64,000 bases of DNA. It comes from Ministeria vibrans ATCC 50519 (taxonomy: Eukaryota > Opisthokonta > Filasterea). The DNA lies in contig CALSCP010001986.1 in NCBI GenBank assembly GCA_943704425.1, positions 15,219 through 79,218 on the forward strand, written 5' to 3'. The notes beneath the pieces were generated by a model. It had not been told where the DNA came from and made no database searches. It saw nothing but the letters and a program-made list of their open reading frames with translations. Both the position numbers and the translations under genes were made by a program. Shown piece by piece: positions 24,062 to 34,527 of the stretch (position 1 is the first letter of the stretch; each line of letters begins with the position of its first letter).

Positions 24062-24836
24062 ATGCTCCGATTTGCTACATCAAGAATCTGCTCTCCAATC
24101 GTCTCTGTAAGCCGACGAGCACTCACACACTTACACTCATCACTCAACTCATACGCACTTCACTCACTCACTCACACACCCACTCACCCACTCACGCACA
24201 CTCGACTCTCTGCTCCGATCTATACACGGGGATTGTACATGTGCGTATAGATGCTACGTGATCCTTTGCATTCATCTCTGTTACACTGAATGGTCGACCT
24301 TTTTCTTTTTTTGTCCCATTCAGCGATCCTTTTCGACGACGATCACAGCACGCCAGGAGACGTAAGTGCGCAGCGATTGATGCGAACATGTTGTTTACTC
24401 TGTTGTGTTGTGGGTGTGCAGGGTGAAGATTCATTTTGTGGACACGGAAGGACACACTGTCACGGCGAATGCAAAGGTGACGGCGAAAACATGAGTCATC
24501 TTCATGCACGCTCTCACGCCTCTGTGCTGCGCGCCCCCTCCCGTCTAGATTGGCGAGAACCTCTTGGAGGTCGCACAGAACCACAAGGTTGACTTGGAGG
24601 GTGCATGCGACGGCACACTCGCCTGCTCCACCTGTCACCTTGTGCTGCCCGAGTCGCTCTTCAACGCACTCGACGAGCCTAGCGAAGAGGAGCTCGACAT
24701 GCTGGACCTGGCGACCGATCTCACCGACACCTCTCGACTCGGCTGTCAGGTGATTGTCTCGGATCTCATGGAGGATGTGACTATCAAGGTACCGCTCTCG
24801 ATGGACGTGCGACCGGGCAAGGCGACGCCAAATTGA
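24062..24836 (+). CDS. FDX: Mitochondrial [2Fe-2S] ferredoxin (adrenodoxin/FDX2 type)
   Basis: Electron carrier between ferredoxin reductase and mitochondrial acceptors, chiefly Fe-S cluster assembly. Four exons (24062-24106, 24324-24361, 24422-24476, 24549-24836) give 141 residues in phase. Exons 1-2 encode a presequence with Arg, Ser and Thr and no acids until its end (MLRFATSRICSPIVS then RSFSTTITARQE). The mature domain starts VKIHFVDTEGHT. It contains the cluster ligands in CDGTLACSTCHLV (C-x5-C-x2-C) plus the fourth Cys in RLGCQVIV. The acidic helix EPSEEELDMLDLA is the known partner-docking surface of this family. The first two exons are very small (45 and 38 nt). A P450 lies next door, but adjacency alone is no evidence of partnership. 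Confidence 0.93.
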
Positions 24837-24955
24837 ATCGATGCGTTGACGAGCCGTCGCTTGTGTAGTATTCTTTTTTTATTTTATTATTACTATTATA
24901 AAAAAAACCCTCCAAAATAATGATTGTACAGAACACAACATGTATGTGTCTTAAT

Positions 24956-26479
24956 TTAGTCTTGCTTCGTGTCTTTGGTAGTAAGTGGACGTGGTGTCGC
25001 TGAAGTGCGACGGTGCACAGTGACGCGGAGGGCAGAGGGACGTAGGAGAGAATCGTGACTGACTGCGACAGCATTGGGCTCGTCGTAGGCGTCGGCGGAG
25101 GCAGACTCGTCCGACGGCAAAGGGGCGACGAGGGTGAAGCGGAAGGAGTATATGACGGCGGAGAGGAGGACGCGTGCGTAAAGGCGGAAAAGGGACTCGC
25201 CCGGGCAGTGGCGCGGGGTGGCACGGGCAAACGGATGTGTGTCGGTGTGGCGGAGCAGACAGACAAGAGAGACGCCCGGCGGGACGTGCACCGTGGGACT
25301 CAGTGCAAACCCATCGAGTGACTCTACCGTGCGCGTGACTGTGAACACAGCTGGGTGTGCTTGCAGAGTCTGCTCCAGTAAGGCGTCGACGGCAGCAAGG
25401 CGACTCGTCGCTCGTGGTGTCCACAGCCCCTCATTTACTTCTTTTTTTTCTTCTTCTTCTTCCAGCTCGCTATATCTTGCGCGCACTGTCTCCTCCACCA
25501 CATCTGCCGGTGGCTCGTCGAGCAGTGCCCACGCAAGCGAAGCCGCACTGCTATCAATACCGCCGGCAAACAACGTCACTATTTGATCGCGTACTTGGCT
25601 GCGTGTGAGTGTCTGTCCGTCGTCGCTGCGCGACGCCAGTAGCAACGAAATAAAGTCATGCTTGTCGTCATTTTGCTCTGCAATATGCCGATCAATGACA
25701 CCTCTCAAGTAGCCATCGACGCACTCGATGTCTGTGTTGCATTGCCATCGCAGAATAGTCGGGCCAAAGTAAGGCAGTGAGTTGGCAAGGGAGCCGCGCC
25801 GTTGGACAAGACGCACTATTGCGTCGCAAAACTCTCGACACTCGAGCAACTCGCGGGCGTCTGCTGCGGTGGCACTCTGTAGCGCAAGCACGTCCACACT
25901 CTCGTTTCCCAGACCAAAGTCCACCAGAAGACTCAGCGTTGCGAGCTGCAGTACTTCGACAAGGTCGAGTTGATCCTCAATGCGATCGTCGAGAAAGTCG
26001 AGCACGCGACGCACCTGACGCGTTACTCGCGCATACATTGCGGCCTGTCCATACGCATGGTAGGCCTTGTGAGTGAGTGCTCGCTGCAGACGCCACGAGT
26101 CCCCTCCGGGCTGCACAAGCAGACCATGGACTCCCCAGATGGACGAGAGCGTCGTGAACGAGCGGGGTTTGCGCAGCGCGGCGTCGCTGAGCACACGCTG
26201 GACGAGAGCTGCGTCCGAGATGAGAATCGAAGGACGATACAGTGACATGAAGGCAACAAGCGAGCCAGACTCCTCTCGCATCGTCTCGTACAGCTGGTGG
26301 GGCAGCATGGAGACGTTGACATGGCCGAAGAAGGGCCGAGCACGCCGTGGCGGTGTCGGGAGACCAAGCGAGCGCAGCGTCACATACGCACGACACTGGG
26401 CAATCCACCACACTGCAACCACTGCAAAGGTCAGTGCCCACGTGCCAATGCAGATGGCGGTGAAGGCAGTGGCAAGCAT
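24956..26479 (-). CDS. Cytochrome P450-like protein with altered catalytic motifs
   Basis: Single exon, 507 residues. An N-terminal membrane anchor (residues about 5-27, AICIGTWALTFAVVAVWW) and a Pro-rich hinge (LPTPPRRARPF) indicate an ER-type P450. The I-helix oxygen-binding motif is present (FAGGIDSSAASLAWAL). The haem-binding cysteine is present in PRHCPGE. However, the K-helix ExxR motif reads QTLQ (LLEQTLQAHP), so both the Glu and the Arg are Gln. Between the following VPPGV and the Cys loop about 25-30 residues are missing, including the meander PERF motif, and the usual Phe and first Gly of the haem loop are replaced (ARATPRHCPG). I found no GT-AG intron that would supply the missing part. 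It is either a non-canonical or inactive P450, or a gene in decay with its frame still open. Family and substrate are unknown. Confidence 0.85.
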   Translation of the reverse strand: MLATAFTAICIGTWALTFAVVAVWWIAQCRAYVTLRSLGLPTPPRRARPFFGHVNVSMLPHQLYETMREESGSLVAFMSLYRPSILISDAALVQRVLSDAALRKPRSFTTLSSIWGVHGLLVQPGGDSWRLQRALTHKAYHAYGQAAMYARVTRQVRRVLDFLDDRIEDQLDLVEVLQLATLSLLVDFGLGNESVDVLALQSATAADARELLECREFCDAIVRLVQRRGSLANSLPYFGPTILRWQCNTDIECVDGYLRGVIDRHIAEQNDDKHDFISLLLASRSDDGQTLTRSQVRDQIVTLFAGGIDSSAASLAWALLDEPPADVVEETVRARYSELEEEEEKKEVNEGLWTPRATSRLAAVDALLEQTLQAHPAVFTVTRTVESLDGFALSPTVHVPPGVSLVCLLRHTDTHPFARATPRHCPGESLFRLYARVLLSAVIYSFRFTLVAPLPSDESASADAYDEPNAVAVSHDSLLRPSALRVTVHRRTSATPRPLTTKDTKQD

Positions 26480-26602
26480 ACAACAATAATATTGAAAATA
26501 ATATAAAAAAATATTGAAAATAATCCTTGATAATTGATTTGTATCGTTTGTATTTTGGGTTTATTACATTTTTGAGCACACATGAGGGGCGTATCTTTCT
26601 CG

Positions 26603-27655
26603 TCACTTGTTCTTGTCCGCACTTGTCTCGACCTTCAACTCGGTCGTCACCAGATCGTGCATATGGGGAAACGTCAAGTTCTACAGCAGCAATAGAGACG
26701 GGAGCTAGTGTCAATACGACAAGGTCGGCTGTCAGTGTATACACACCTTTTCGTCGAGCGCCGACTGAGCCCATGCCAACAAACTGAGCAATCTAGGCAG
26801 TTTGGGCGACTGTTCTTGGCACTGTGCCTCCAGAATGGCCGAGTTGAGTTCACTGGCCGTCTTCTGCCGCTGTGATGCATCCAGCAAATACCCCACAGGT
26901 GACTCTACACACGAATTGTTATAAATATATACAGAAAACAAAATAGAGAGACAGACAGACAGACAGACATATAACATTCATACAGACACAGACACACACA
27001 ACGTCGTATACTACGCACAACATACTCACTACACTAAACTATCCCAATGCTTTGTCCTCTTTCATCTTTGCGTACTTTCTACGGAATCTCTGTCAAACGC
27101 CAGTAGCGCCATGGTACGTTCAAGGTCTGCAAGGAAAGTGGGATTCTCTTCGCCACGACGCGCCAAATGTTCCTGTGCAAACTCAAGCGCTTCGTCGACT
27201 TTGTCGTCGCGAATCAACTCAATGAGACGCTGCTGCTGCAAATGGAAGTAGAGGGCGGGGTTGGTGTCGAGGATCTCGGGGTTGAGATCATTGACGAGGT
27301 CGACGGCGGCGTCAATGTCGCCGCGCTGGACGGCTGCGCGGATGCGCATGCGACTGTCGATTTCGCTTGCGTCGCACCCCGTCGCCATTCCGCTCTCTTC
27401 CGCAAACTTCTCCGCCGCATCCTTGTATCCTTCGATCACCAGAAAGTTCATCACCAACTTGTTCATGTCGGCCTTGTCCAGCGACACGGCGTCCATCTGC
27501 AAGGCGGAAAAGACGCAAAGCGACAAAACGACAAGAGGCGAAATGTTAATGTTCATTGCAACAAACACTCCTGTTGACCACAACGTGGGGCAGCTCAATA
27601 GAAAGTTTGACGGTACCCTATTGTTCCATTCGGTGAGCTTCGCGGCAGCCGCCAT
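26603..27655 (-). CDS. GID8: GID8/TWA1 subunit of the GID (CTLH) E3 ubiquitin ligase
   Basis: Scaffold subunit of the GID/CTLH ubiquitin ligase, which in yeast degrades gluconeogenic enzymes. Four exons (27655-27617, 27496-27076, 26904-26747, 26680-26603) join exactly to 231 residues, close to the 228 of human GID8. The LisH motif reads KADMNKLVMNFLVIEGYKDA. The CTLH stretch follows: RIRAAVQRGDIDAAVDLVN, LDTNPALYFHLQQQRLIELI and EALEFAQEHLARRGEENP. The CRA domain ends with SLLAWAQSALDEK and the terminal exon HMHDLVTTELK. Its stop is 123 bp from the start of the P450 gene on the same strand. NOSIP, another ubiquitin-ligase protein, is its upstream neighbour. Confidence 0.95.
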
Positions 27656-27906
27656 AGTGAAATGTGTATTGTGTGAAGAGTAAGAAAAAAAGTACAATCA
27701 ATTTGAACTTCGACAAAAATTTCGTGAGAACGGAATAAAATTTAGTACAAAGTACACTAGTCAGTAGCAGTCAGTACTCAGTAGCTCAACATGGTGTATG
27801 GTGTGTATATACAATTGTTTTGTTTCTATTCTCTTTCTCTCTATCACGTCGTGTCTTTCTCCTCTCCCTCTCTCTCTCTCTCTCTCTCTTCATCGTATCA
27901 CTCCAC

Positions 27907-29047
27907 TCAAGTGCACGCAAAGCCCGCCGTCAACTGCTTTTTGATGACGTTTTTTCCGCCGTGTCCGGTATAGCCCGAACCGTCAGACGCAAGCACAATA
28001 ATGTCCTTGCTCGACCCACACGGCCGTTCGCACGTTTGACACCGGAGACTGGGAGTCACAAATTTCTATTCAAAGGTATTTGTGTCAGGTCACACACCAT
28101 CATCATCTTCAACCTGTCTCACTTTCATGCATGTGTCACAAAACACATGTCCGCACGGTCGCAACACGGACATGCGAGGCCCGTTGATGAGAGTCTTGCG
28201 ACAGGCGGGGCACATGAAGCGGTCGTTGCCGGCGCGTCGGCTTGAGTCGCCGTCGCTCGAGACGGGCGTGAAGTGCACGCTTACCAGCTGCTTCAGCTTC
28301 AGCGTGTGTCGCTCCGTGCCTCCGTAGCAGTAGCAATGTGAGTCTGGCGCCTACACAAAAAAAACCACAACCAGCTCAATGCACATTACATATGAACCGT
28401 GTACTAATCGGTTCTACCTCGATAAGGGTTGGCTCGGCGGCAGGCGTGAGAGACGGAAGCCAAAAGGACGGGAGTACAGCACGATCGGTGAAGCCTGCCG
28501 AGCGAGCGGCAGACGCGCCTGCGGTGGTGGGAATGGCAGAGGCTGCGGCCGCCGCCGAAGAGGTGGTACCCGCGGCGACAAGGGCGCTCTCCGTCACATT
28601 CAACTTGGCGCCCGTTGTCGCGTTCGTTTCGCGCGACTGGTGAGCATAGAGCTGCGACGAGGCCGGCGACACCAGGTCGGACGCCTTGGCAGAGCCTACA
28701 CCTGTCTGACGACGCAGAAACTCCTCGGTGGCCGCCGTCTGCGTTGTGTTTGCGGACGTCGTCTTGTCCGCCTCCATCATTTTCGCTTGCGCCTTGTACG
28801 CCTCCAGGTTCCTCTGCGCCGCCTCCTTCTGACCCACAAGACTCTTGATCACGCATTCCTTGCACGCAAGGTGTCCCTTGGGACAGCACACGGCGTGCAG
28901 CGCGTGTTTCAGGCAAATATGGCACGCATCAAAGTCGCGACAATGGTCGCGCGTCACTCGCGTCGTCTGTGTCCCATACCCAAGTTTCTGTCGTTCTGCA
29001 TACGAAAATACGGGGTTCGCCGTATTGTTCTTCGAGTGCTTTGACAT
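27907..29047 (-). CDS. NOSIP: NOSIP-family RING/U-box E3 ubiquitin ligase
   Basis: Relative of nitric oxide synthase-interacting protein, a nuclear E3 ligase also found in spliceosomal complexes. Three exons (29047-28418, 28350-28123, 28065-27907) give 338 residues. The N-terminus SKHSKNNTANPVFSYAERQKLGYGTQ is typical of the family (SKHxKN...GYGTQ). It is followed by a U-box-like half domain (DFDACHICLKHALHAVCCPKGHLACKECV) and a coiled Lys/Glu segment. An Ala/Ser/Thr-rich linker leads to the C-terminal RING (CPACRKTLING...LRPCGHVFCDTCMK) and a final CQTCERPC motif. The start lies only 116 bp from the head-to-head PI3K gene. Confidence 0.92.
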
Positions 29048-29163
29048 GGCTGTTGAAAAAGTTTCTATTTAGAATTTTAGATGAGAACAATAGTTTATGG
29101 ATTTTGATTTTTGGTTTCATTGGTCAAATATTTTGATTTTTTAGGCTTTAGCCATTTTAATTC
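29048..29163. promoter_or_regulatory. Compact bidirectional promoter interval (NOSIP / PI3K)
   Basis: Only 116 bp of AT-rich sequence separate the two divergent ATGs. Unless a start is wrong, both 5' UTRs and promoters must fit here. I see no TATA-like or other named element that I would defend. Confidence 0.5.
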
Positions 29164-32100
29164 ATGAGCGCCCCTCCCCCGCCGCCACCACGGCGCAATA
29201 GACCCCCGCCTGCGCAGCTTATTGTAGAACGGGTGGTCGAGGCCGAAGAGGCGCCGCCACCGCTCCCGCCACGCAGCGATCGGCGAGCCACAGCGACGAA
29301 ACCAACCGTCAAGTTCGACACAACGCCCTCCGCAACAAATGCCCCTCCTTCCCTCTCTCCTGATCCTCGCCAACCCCCGCCACCCCCGCCGTCGCGTGTG
29401 ACTATTGTCGAGCGTGCTGCCAAGGGCCTGGACACTGCCCCGTCGTCCCTGGCGGCAACGCTGACGCCTCCGTCGCGTCAACAGTTGACGCAGTCCATCA
29501 TCGAAACGCAGCTCGCTGTTGACTTCCTCCTGCCCACGGGCATCATGCTCACCTTGACGTGTCGCTACGACATGACCATGGCCGCCATCAAGCAGCTCGT
29601 GTGGCAGGAGGCCGCTAAAAAGCCGTTGTTTGCCCTGCTCGGCGCGCCCACGCAGTATTCGTTTGTGTGCATCAACGCGCGCGGCGAAGTTGAGCAGCTC
29701 ATCGACACCAACCGTCGTCTGGGCGACGTCCATTTCTTTCGACCCGTCCTGCGCGTCGTCGAGGAGGGCGGCAACAGTGCTGCGCGACGAGTCGACGAGC
29801 ACATCAACCTGGCGCTCCCTTCCACGCTCGGCATGCTCAGCCGCTCGCACGATCCCGAGGCCGATGCCTTTCGCGCCAGCATCCTCACAGTCTGTCGCAA
29901 GGCTATCGAACAGCGTGTTCAATCCTATCAGGTACGACTATGTCTTCTCCTTCTTGTGTGTATGTGTTTGTGTTTGGAAAACAACGACCCTTTTTTCTGT
30001 CTCCCCTCTTGCAGAACATCGAAGACTTGTACGCGTATCCTCCGGCCGTGGTGGGCGGCCGTCTTCCAAGACGTATCCGCGAGTTGCTCGAGACGTCGCC
30101 CAGCTTATTACTGACCATCTTTTTCAACGAGGGGGGTCAGTCAGTTGAGTTTAAGCTGCAAGTCGAGGCACAGACATCGCCGCCAACCGTCATCTCGCGC
30201 ATCTTTGAGAAGCTCGCCGTGCAATACACGCGACCCGAGCTTCCCGAACATCTCAGTGCGCTCAAAGTGCGCGGTCGTCGCGATTACTTGCTGGGCGGCC
30301 ACCCGCTTATTGACTATCGCTATGTGCGCGAGCGAGTGTTGCGCAAGGAACCCATTGAGATCATGCTGGCAGCGAACCCGGCCCTCATCCACGACACGTC
30401 ACTTGCCTTGGGTGCCGATGCGTCCAAAATTCTGCTGCAACAGTCCCTGGCGCGCTGGGAACGGGCTCTTCCGTCGCTGTACACTCCCTCGGCACAACCA
30501 CTAACCCACTTGCGCTCCACCGCGTCGATCATCAATGACGCGCGCAGCACCACTCTGCAACGTTCGCGCTACTCCGTGCACATTAAAGGCGCTACAAACG
30601 TCATTACGGGCACCGTCGACGGTATTTTCATCCGCGCAGGACTTTATCATGGCGACACGCCACTCTGTGCGTCCGTGCGCACCGTCGCCGTTGCGCCCAC
30701 CATGAGTCCCACCTGGAACGAGACGCTCGTCTTTGCCATGTCTCTGCGCGACTTGCCTCGCTCGGCGCGTCTTTGCATCACCATTGAGACCATGCGCGAG
30801 CAGGGCACCGTCGTTGTCAAGGCCGACAAGCGACTACGCAACGTGTCGCTCAACGACCTACTTAGCAGTGGTACTGCTTCCTCCTCCTCCTCATCGTCGT
30901 CGGCTCGACATTCAGCGCGGCCTATGAGCCACCGACAAAAAATGCGCAACGAAGACCTCGTACCCATTGCGTGGGTGAACACGAGCGTTTTCGACTATTG
31001 TGGCCGTTTGCGTTTGGGCACGACCGAACTGCACACTTGGCCTTGTTCAATGCGCTTCTCGGCCGACTTGCAGCGCCTTAACCCGACCGGCACGGCCGTT
31101 GCCAATCCCGACCGTGCCTGCGCCTGTGCTTTGAGCATTCAACTTCCCGAAGAGCAGTACGCGTGGCAGCCAGTGGAGCCCAAGAAGCTGCGTGCCACTT
31201 TCGCTGTAGGTCGACGTCTCGTGGACGAGCCGCAGGCGCCCTACCAGCCGTACACGGCCGACGAGGTAGTTGCTTTGCGCGCCATCTTCCGTCTCGACCC
31301 CCTCACGACACTGCGCCCCTCCGAAATTGAGCTGTTGCGACGTCACTGGCAACACTGCCTCGGCGAAGAGGGCGCTCTTCCGAAGATTCTACGCTCGGTC
31401 CGATGGGGCGTGCGCGAGGAAATGGAACAAGCGTACACAATGCTGCAGCAATGTCGACCACTGGACCCAGCCGACGCCATTGCACTGCTGGGGCCCGCCT
31501 ATCCAGACGCCCTTGTGCGCTCCTTTGCCGTAGGTTGTCTTGCTCAGCTCGAGCCTGACCAGCTCGTCAACTACCTTCCTCAGCTGGTGCAGGCACTCCG
31601 TCATGAGATCTACCTTGAGTGCGACCTTGCGAGCTTCCTGCTGACAGAGGCGCTGCAAAACCAAACGGTGGGCCATTACTTCTTCTGGTACCTGCGCGCC
31701 GAAATGGACATTGCGCCCGAGTCGCGTGTGCGCTTTGGGCTGCTTCTCGAGGCGTATCTGCGTTCATGCGAGTCTCACTTGGACTCAGTGGTGCTGCAGT
31801 GCCGAGCCATGCGCGAATTTGAAGTGGCCGCCGTGTACCTGAAGAGTCTTGATGCGAGCAAAATGAAGCGCCCGGCCATGCTTGCTGCGTTGCGTGACCA
31901 CCTGCGCGAGCGCACTGTACCGCAAATTGAGCCGTTCCAGCTCCCACACAATCCTGCGGTGGTGGCCGGGCGACTTCGGCCCGACTCATGTCGCTTCTTC
32001 TCGAGCAAGAAGCTCCCGCTTTTGCTGGTGTTTGCCAACGACGACCCGTCCGGCTCGGATGTTGTTGCTATGTTCAAGCACGGCGATGATCTGCGGCAGG

Positions 32101-33232
32101 ACATGCTGTCGCTCCAAATGATCTCTATTATGGACGACCTGTGGCAGCGCCACGGTCTCGACCTCAAGATGTTGCCGTACAAGGTGCTGTCGACGGGCGA
32201 CCAGGTGGGACTCATCGAGGTGGTGACCAACTCGACAACCCTGTGTGACATTCAGCTGAGCAAGGGCGGCAAGACGGGTGCGGTGCGCGAGGACCCACTG
32301 CGTCGTTGGCTTGAGGAAGTGTGCACGGACGCAGCGGCGCTTGAGCACGCTGTGGATAACTTCACGCGCAGCTGTGCGGGCTACAGCGTCGCCACGTATG
32401 TCATGGGCATCGGCGACCGCCACAACGACAACATTATGATGACGGGCGACGGTCGTATTTTCCACATTGATTTTGGGCATTTCCTGGGGCATTTCAAGAG
32501 CAAATTTGGAGTGCGACGCGAACGAGCGCCCTTTGTCCATGTACCGGCGTTTGTTTATGTTATTGGTGGAAAGGTACCAAATGAGTGATAGGTTTGAGTG
32601 TGAGTGAGTAAATGGGTGAGTGTTCTTATTTGGATGATTCACCCTGCTCTTGTTGTTTTTGTTCGTTAGGAGGGCGAGCGCAGTCCCAAGTACCAGGAGT
32701 TTAAGGAGCTGTGTGTCGCAGCGTTTCTTGTGATTCGCCGCAATGCTAATTTGCTACTCAATCTGTTCACTATGATGGTCTATTCGGGCATTCCTGAGCT
32801 TGAGTCCACCCACGACATTGAGTATATGCGTGATATGCTTTTTCTGGATATGGATGAGGTGCAGGCGGGAAAACAGTTTGATCAAGTAAGCACCGAGAAA
32901 GAAATAAAGTGTGAGAGGAGGGAGAAAGACACAAAGTGTAAAAAAAAGAAACAAACAAAAGAGAGGAGGGAGAAAGTAACAAAGTGTGTGGAGAGAGAAA
33001 CAAAATGTGGAAAGAGAGAAAGGGACAAAGTGATAGAGATAGAGTGGAGGGAGAAATACAAACATCGCGAGAGAGACTCGGTTCTAAATGGTCGTGTTTT
33101 GTGTAGACCATTGATGCTGCTCTGTCGAAGGCGCCGTGGACATGTGCCAACTGGACGGCGCATTTGCTGAAGCACGCCAAGACGAAACAGCCAAAGAAGG
33201 GCAAGAGCGAAGACAACACTGGCGACGATTGA
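29164..33232 (+). CDS. Class IA-type phosphoinositide 3-kinase catalytic subunit (p110-like)
   Basis: Phosphorylates the inositol 3-OH of phosphoinositides at membranes. Four exons (29164-29931, 30015-32573, 32670-32885, 33107-33232) give 1222 residues. Residues about 1-110 are proline-rich with PPPPPP and PPLPPR runs, plausible SH3 ligands. Next comes an adaptor-binding domain (VDFLLPTGIMLTLTCRYDMT, then DTNRRLGDVHFFRP), the mark of p85-binding class IA subunits. A Ras-binding domain follows (KVRGRRDYLLGGHPLIDYRY), then a C2 domain (APTMSPTWNETLVF), the helical domain, and a kinase domain with FKHGDDLRQDMLSLQ, catalytic loop GIGDRHNDNIMM and activation-loop DFGHFLGH. The C-terminus CANWTAHLLKHAK matches the regulatory tail, but the membrane-contact WIF is WTA. 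It should be regulated by a p85-like adaptor and Ras; neither is in the window. Confidence 0.95.
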
Positions 33233-33393
33233 CACACTCCATTACAAGTCCATACTCCTGTACATACAGCCCTTTTTTTCTTCTTCTATTTGTTATCTTT
33301 TTTTCCGCGTCGGAAAGGTTATAAAGATAGAGTGTTGATGCTTCTACTCCTTGACCCATTGCAATTTATTTTTACACACACACACTTTGTGGA

Positions 33394-33755
33394 TCAGGCG
33401 GCGGTAAAGCCTCCGTCGATGGGCAATGCAACGCCCGTGATCATCGAACTCTTGTCGCTCAGCAGGTAAAGCACCGCGTCCACAACCTCGTGCACCTCGC
33501 CGAATCGTCCGATGGGAAGCCGATCAAGCATTCCTTTGGCCTTGTCGGGATCGCCCCAGGCAACACGACCCATGTCCGTCATGATGACGGTGGGATTGAC
33601 AGCGTTCACTCGAATGTTGTATGGTCCAAGTTCAAGGGCGAGCGAGCGAGTCATCTGGTCCAGAGCACCTTTGCTCGCACAATAGACCAAGTGATCTTTG
33701 AGTGCTCGCATGGACGCCTGACTGCTCACATTCACAATGGATCCTGACTTTCCCC
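33394..33755 (-). CDS. Short-chain dehydrogenase/reductase, C-terminal half only
   Basis: The exon begins after a CACAG acceptor at 33756 and runs to the TGA at 33394, about 120 residues. It holds the catalytic half of a classical [12 protein letters not shown] (Ser), YCASKGAL (YxxxK), [17 protein letters not shown], and the C-terminal end [19 protein letters not shown]. The block order most resembles L-xylulose/dicarbonyl reductase. The NAD(P)-binding Rossmann half (TGxxxGIG, NNAG) is absent from the window. Upstream, past a (GA)n array, lies an exon of an unrelated protein. This is therefore a fragment, most likely through an assembly join in the intron microsatellite. The phase across the join happens to be compatible. 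Confidence 0.8.
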
Positions 33756-33774
33756 CTGTGACAAACAAACAGAC

Positions 33775-33778
<4 letters not shown>

Positions 33779-33868
<90 letters not shown>
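33779..33868. repeat. (GA)n microsatellite at a suspected chimeric join
   Basis: About 45 perfect GA units (CT on the strand of the flanking minus-strand exons) lie between an SDR exon and a PACRG-like exon that belong to different protein families. Confidence 0.95.
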
Positions 33869-33870
<2 letters not shown>

Positions 33871-33909
33871 GTCAGGCTTGACAGAGAGTGACGGTTTGTA
33901 CCTTTATAC

Positions 33910-34171
33910 CTTTCCGGGCCAAAAAACAATAGGGGTGGCTCGTTTCAACAAGTCCTTCACTCATGGTAACGAGTATAGGATCATACGACGCAAGGGAGTC
34001 GACCGGCACGTCCCAGCGAAGTGAGTGCTTTACACTTCCGTGTTGAATCTGACAGGGAATCGAGCCCGAAGCGTAAGCGACAGCAAACGAGCTCGCACCG
34101 CGACCAGGAGCCTTGTGTGTATTGGCTGTGCTTGATGCCTGAAGGCGGGCCGAAGGTTTTGAAGATGACAT
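33910..34171 (-). CDS. PACRGL: PACRG-like (PACRGL) protein, first exon only
   Basis: The ATG at 34171 opens an exon ending at a donor at 33909 (AAAG|GTATAAAG). It encodes about 87 residues. After a Ser/Ala-rich N-terminus it reads GSIPCQIQHGSVKHSLRW, SYDPILVTMSEGL and ETSHPYCFLARKG. These are the conserved opening blocks of the Parkin co-regulated gene (PACRG) and PACRG-like family, which in PACRG itself bridges doublet microtubules of axonemes. The rest of the helical-repeat domain is missing; after the donor comes the (GA)n array and then SDR coding sequence. It is treated as a truncated fragment. The family call rests on remembered consensus and is moderately secure. Confidence 0.65.
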
Positions 34172-34338
34172 AACTTTGTTGTTCCGCACTTGTTCGTATT
34201 AATAATAATAATTATTATTATTACGAGGATGAAGAATACATTATTGATGATAATAATAACAAGATTGATATCCGATCTTTGACACTGAATTGACCGAGTG
34301 CTCACATTTATTTTTTCATCTGCTGCTGTCTCGCTACA

Positions 34339-34433
34339 ATGGAACCCACAGTCGTGTACTACGATCCGGCGGAATACATCGAAACGGTTCGTTGAGACGT
34401 GATGAGAAGAAACGCGTTTCCGTCACCGTTGCC

Positions 34434-34527
<94 letters not shown>

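Noticed and set aside
24549-26479. Ferredoxin and P450 as a functional redox pair
   Set aside because: They are convergent neighbours only. The ferredoxin has a mitochondrial presequence whereas the P450 has an ER-type anchor and defective motifs.
33181-33232. C-terminal Lys-rich tail of PI3K as a lipid-binding WIF motif
   Set aside because: The aligned residues are WTA rather than WIF, so I do not claim the membrane-contact motif.
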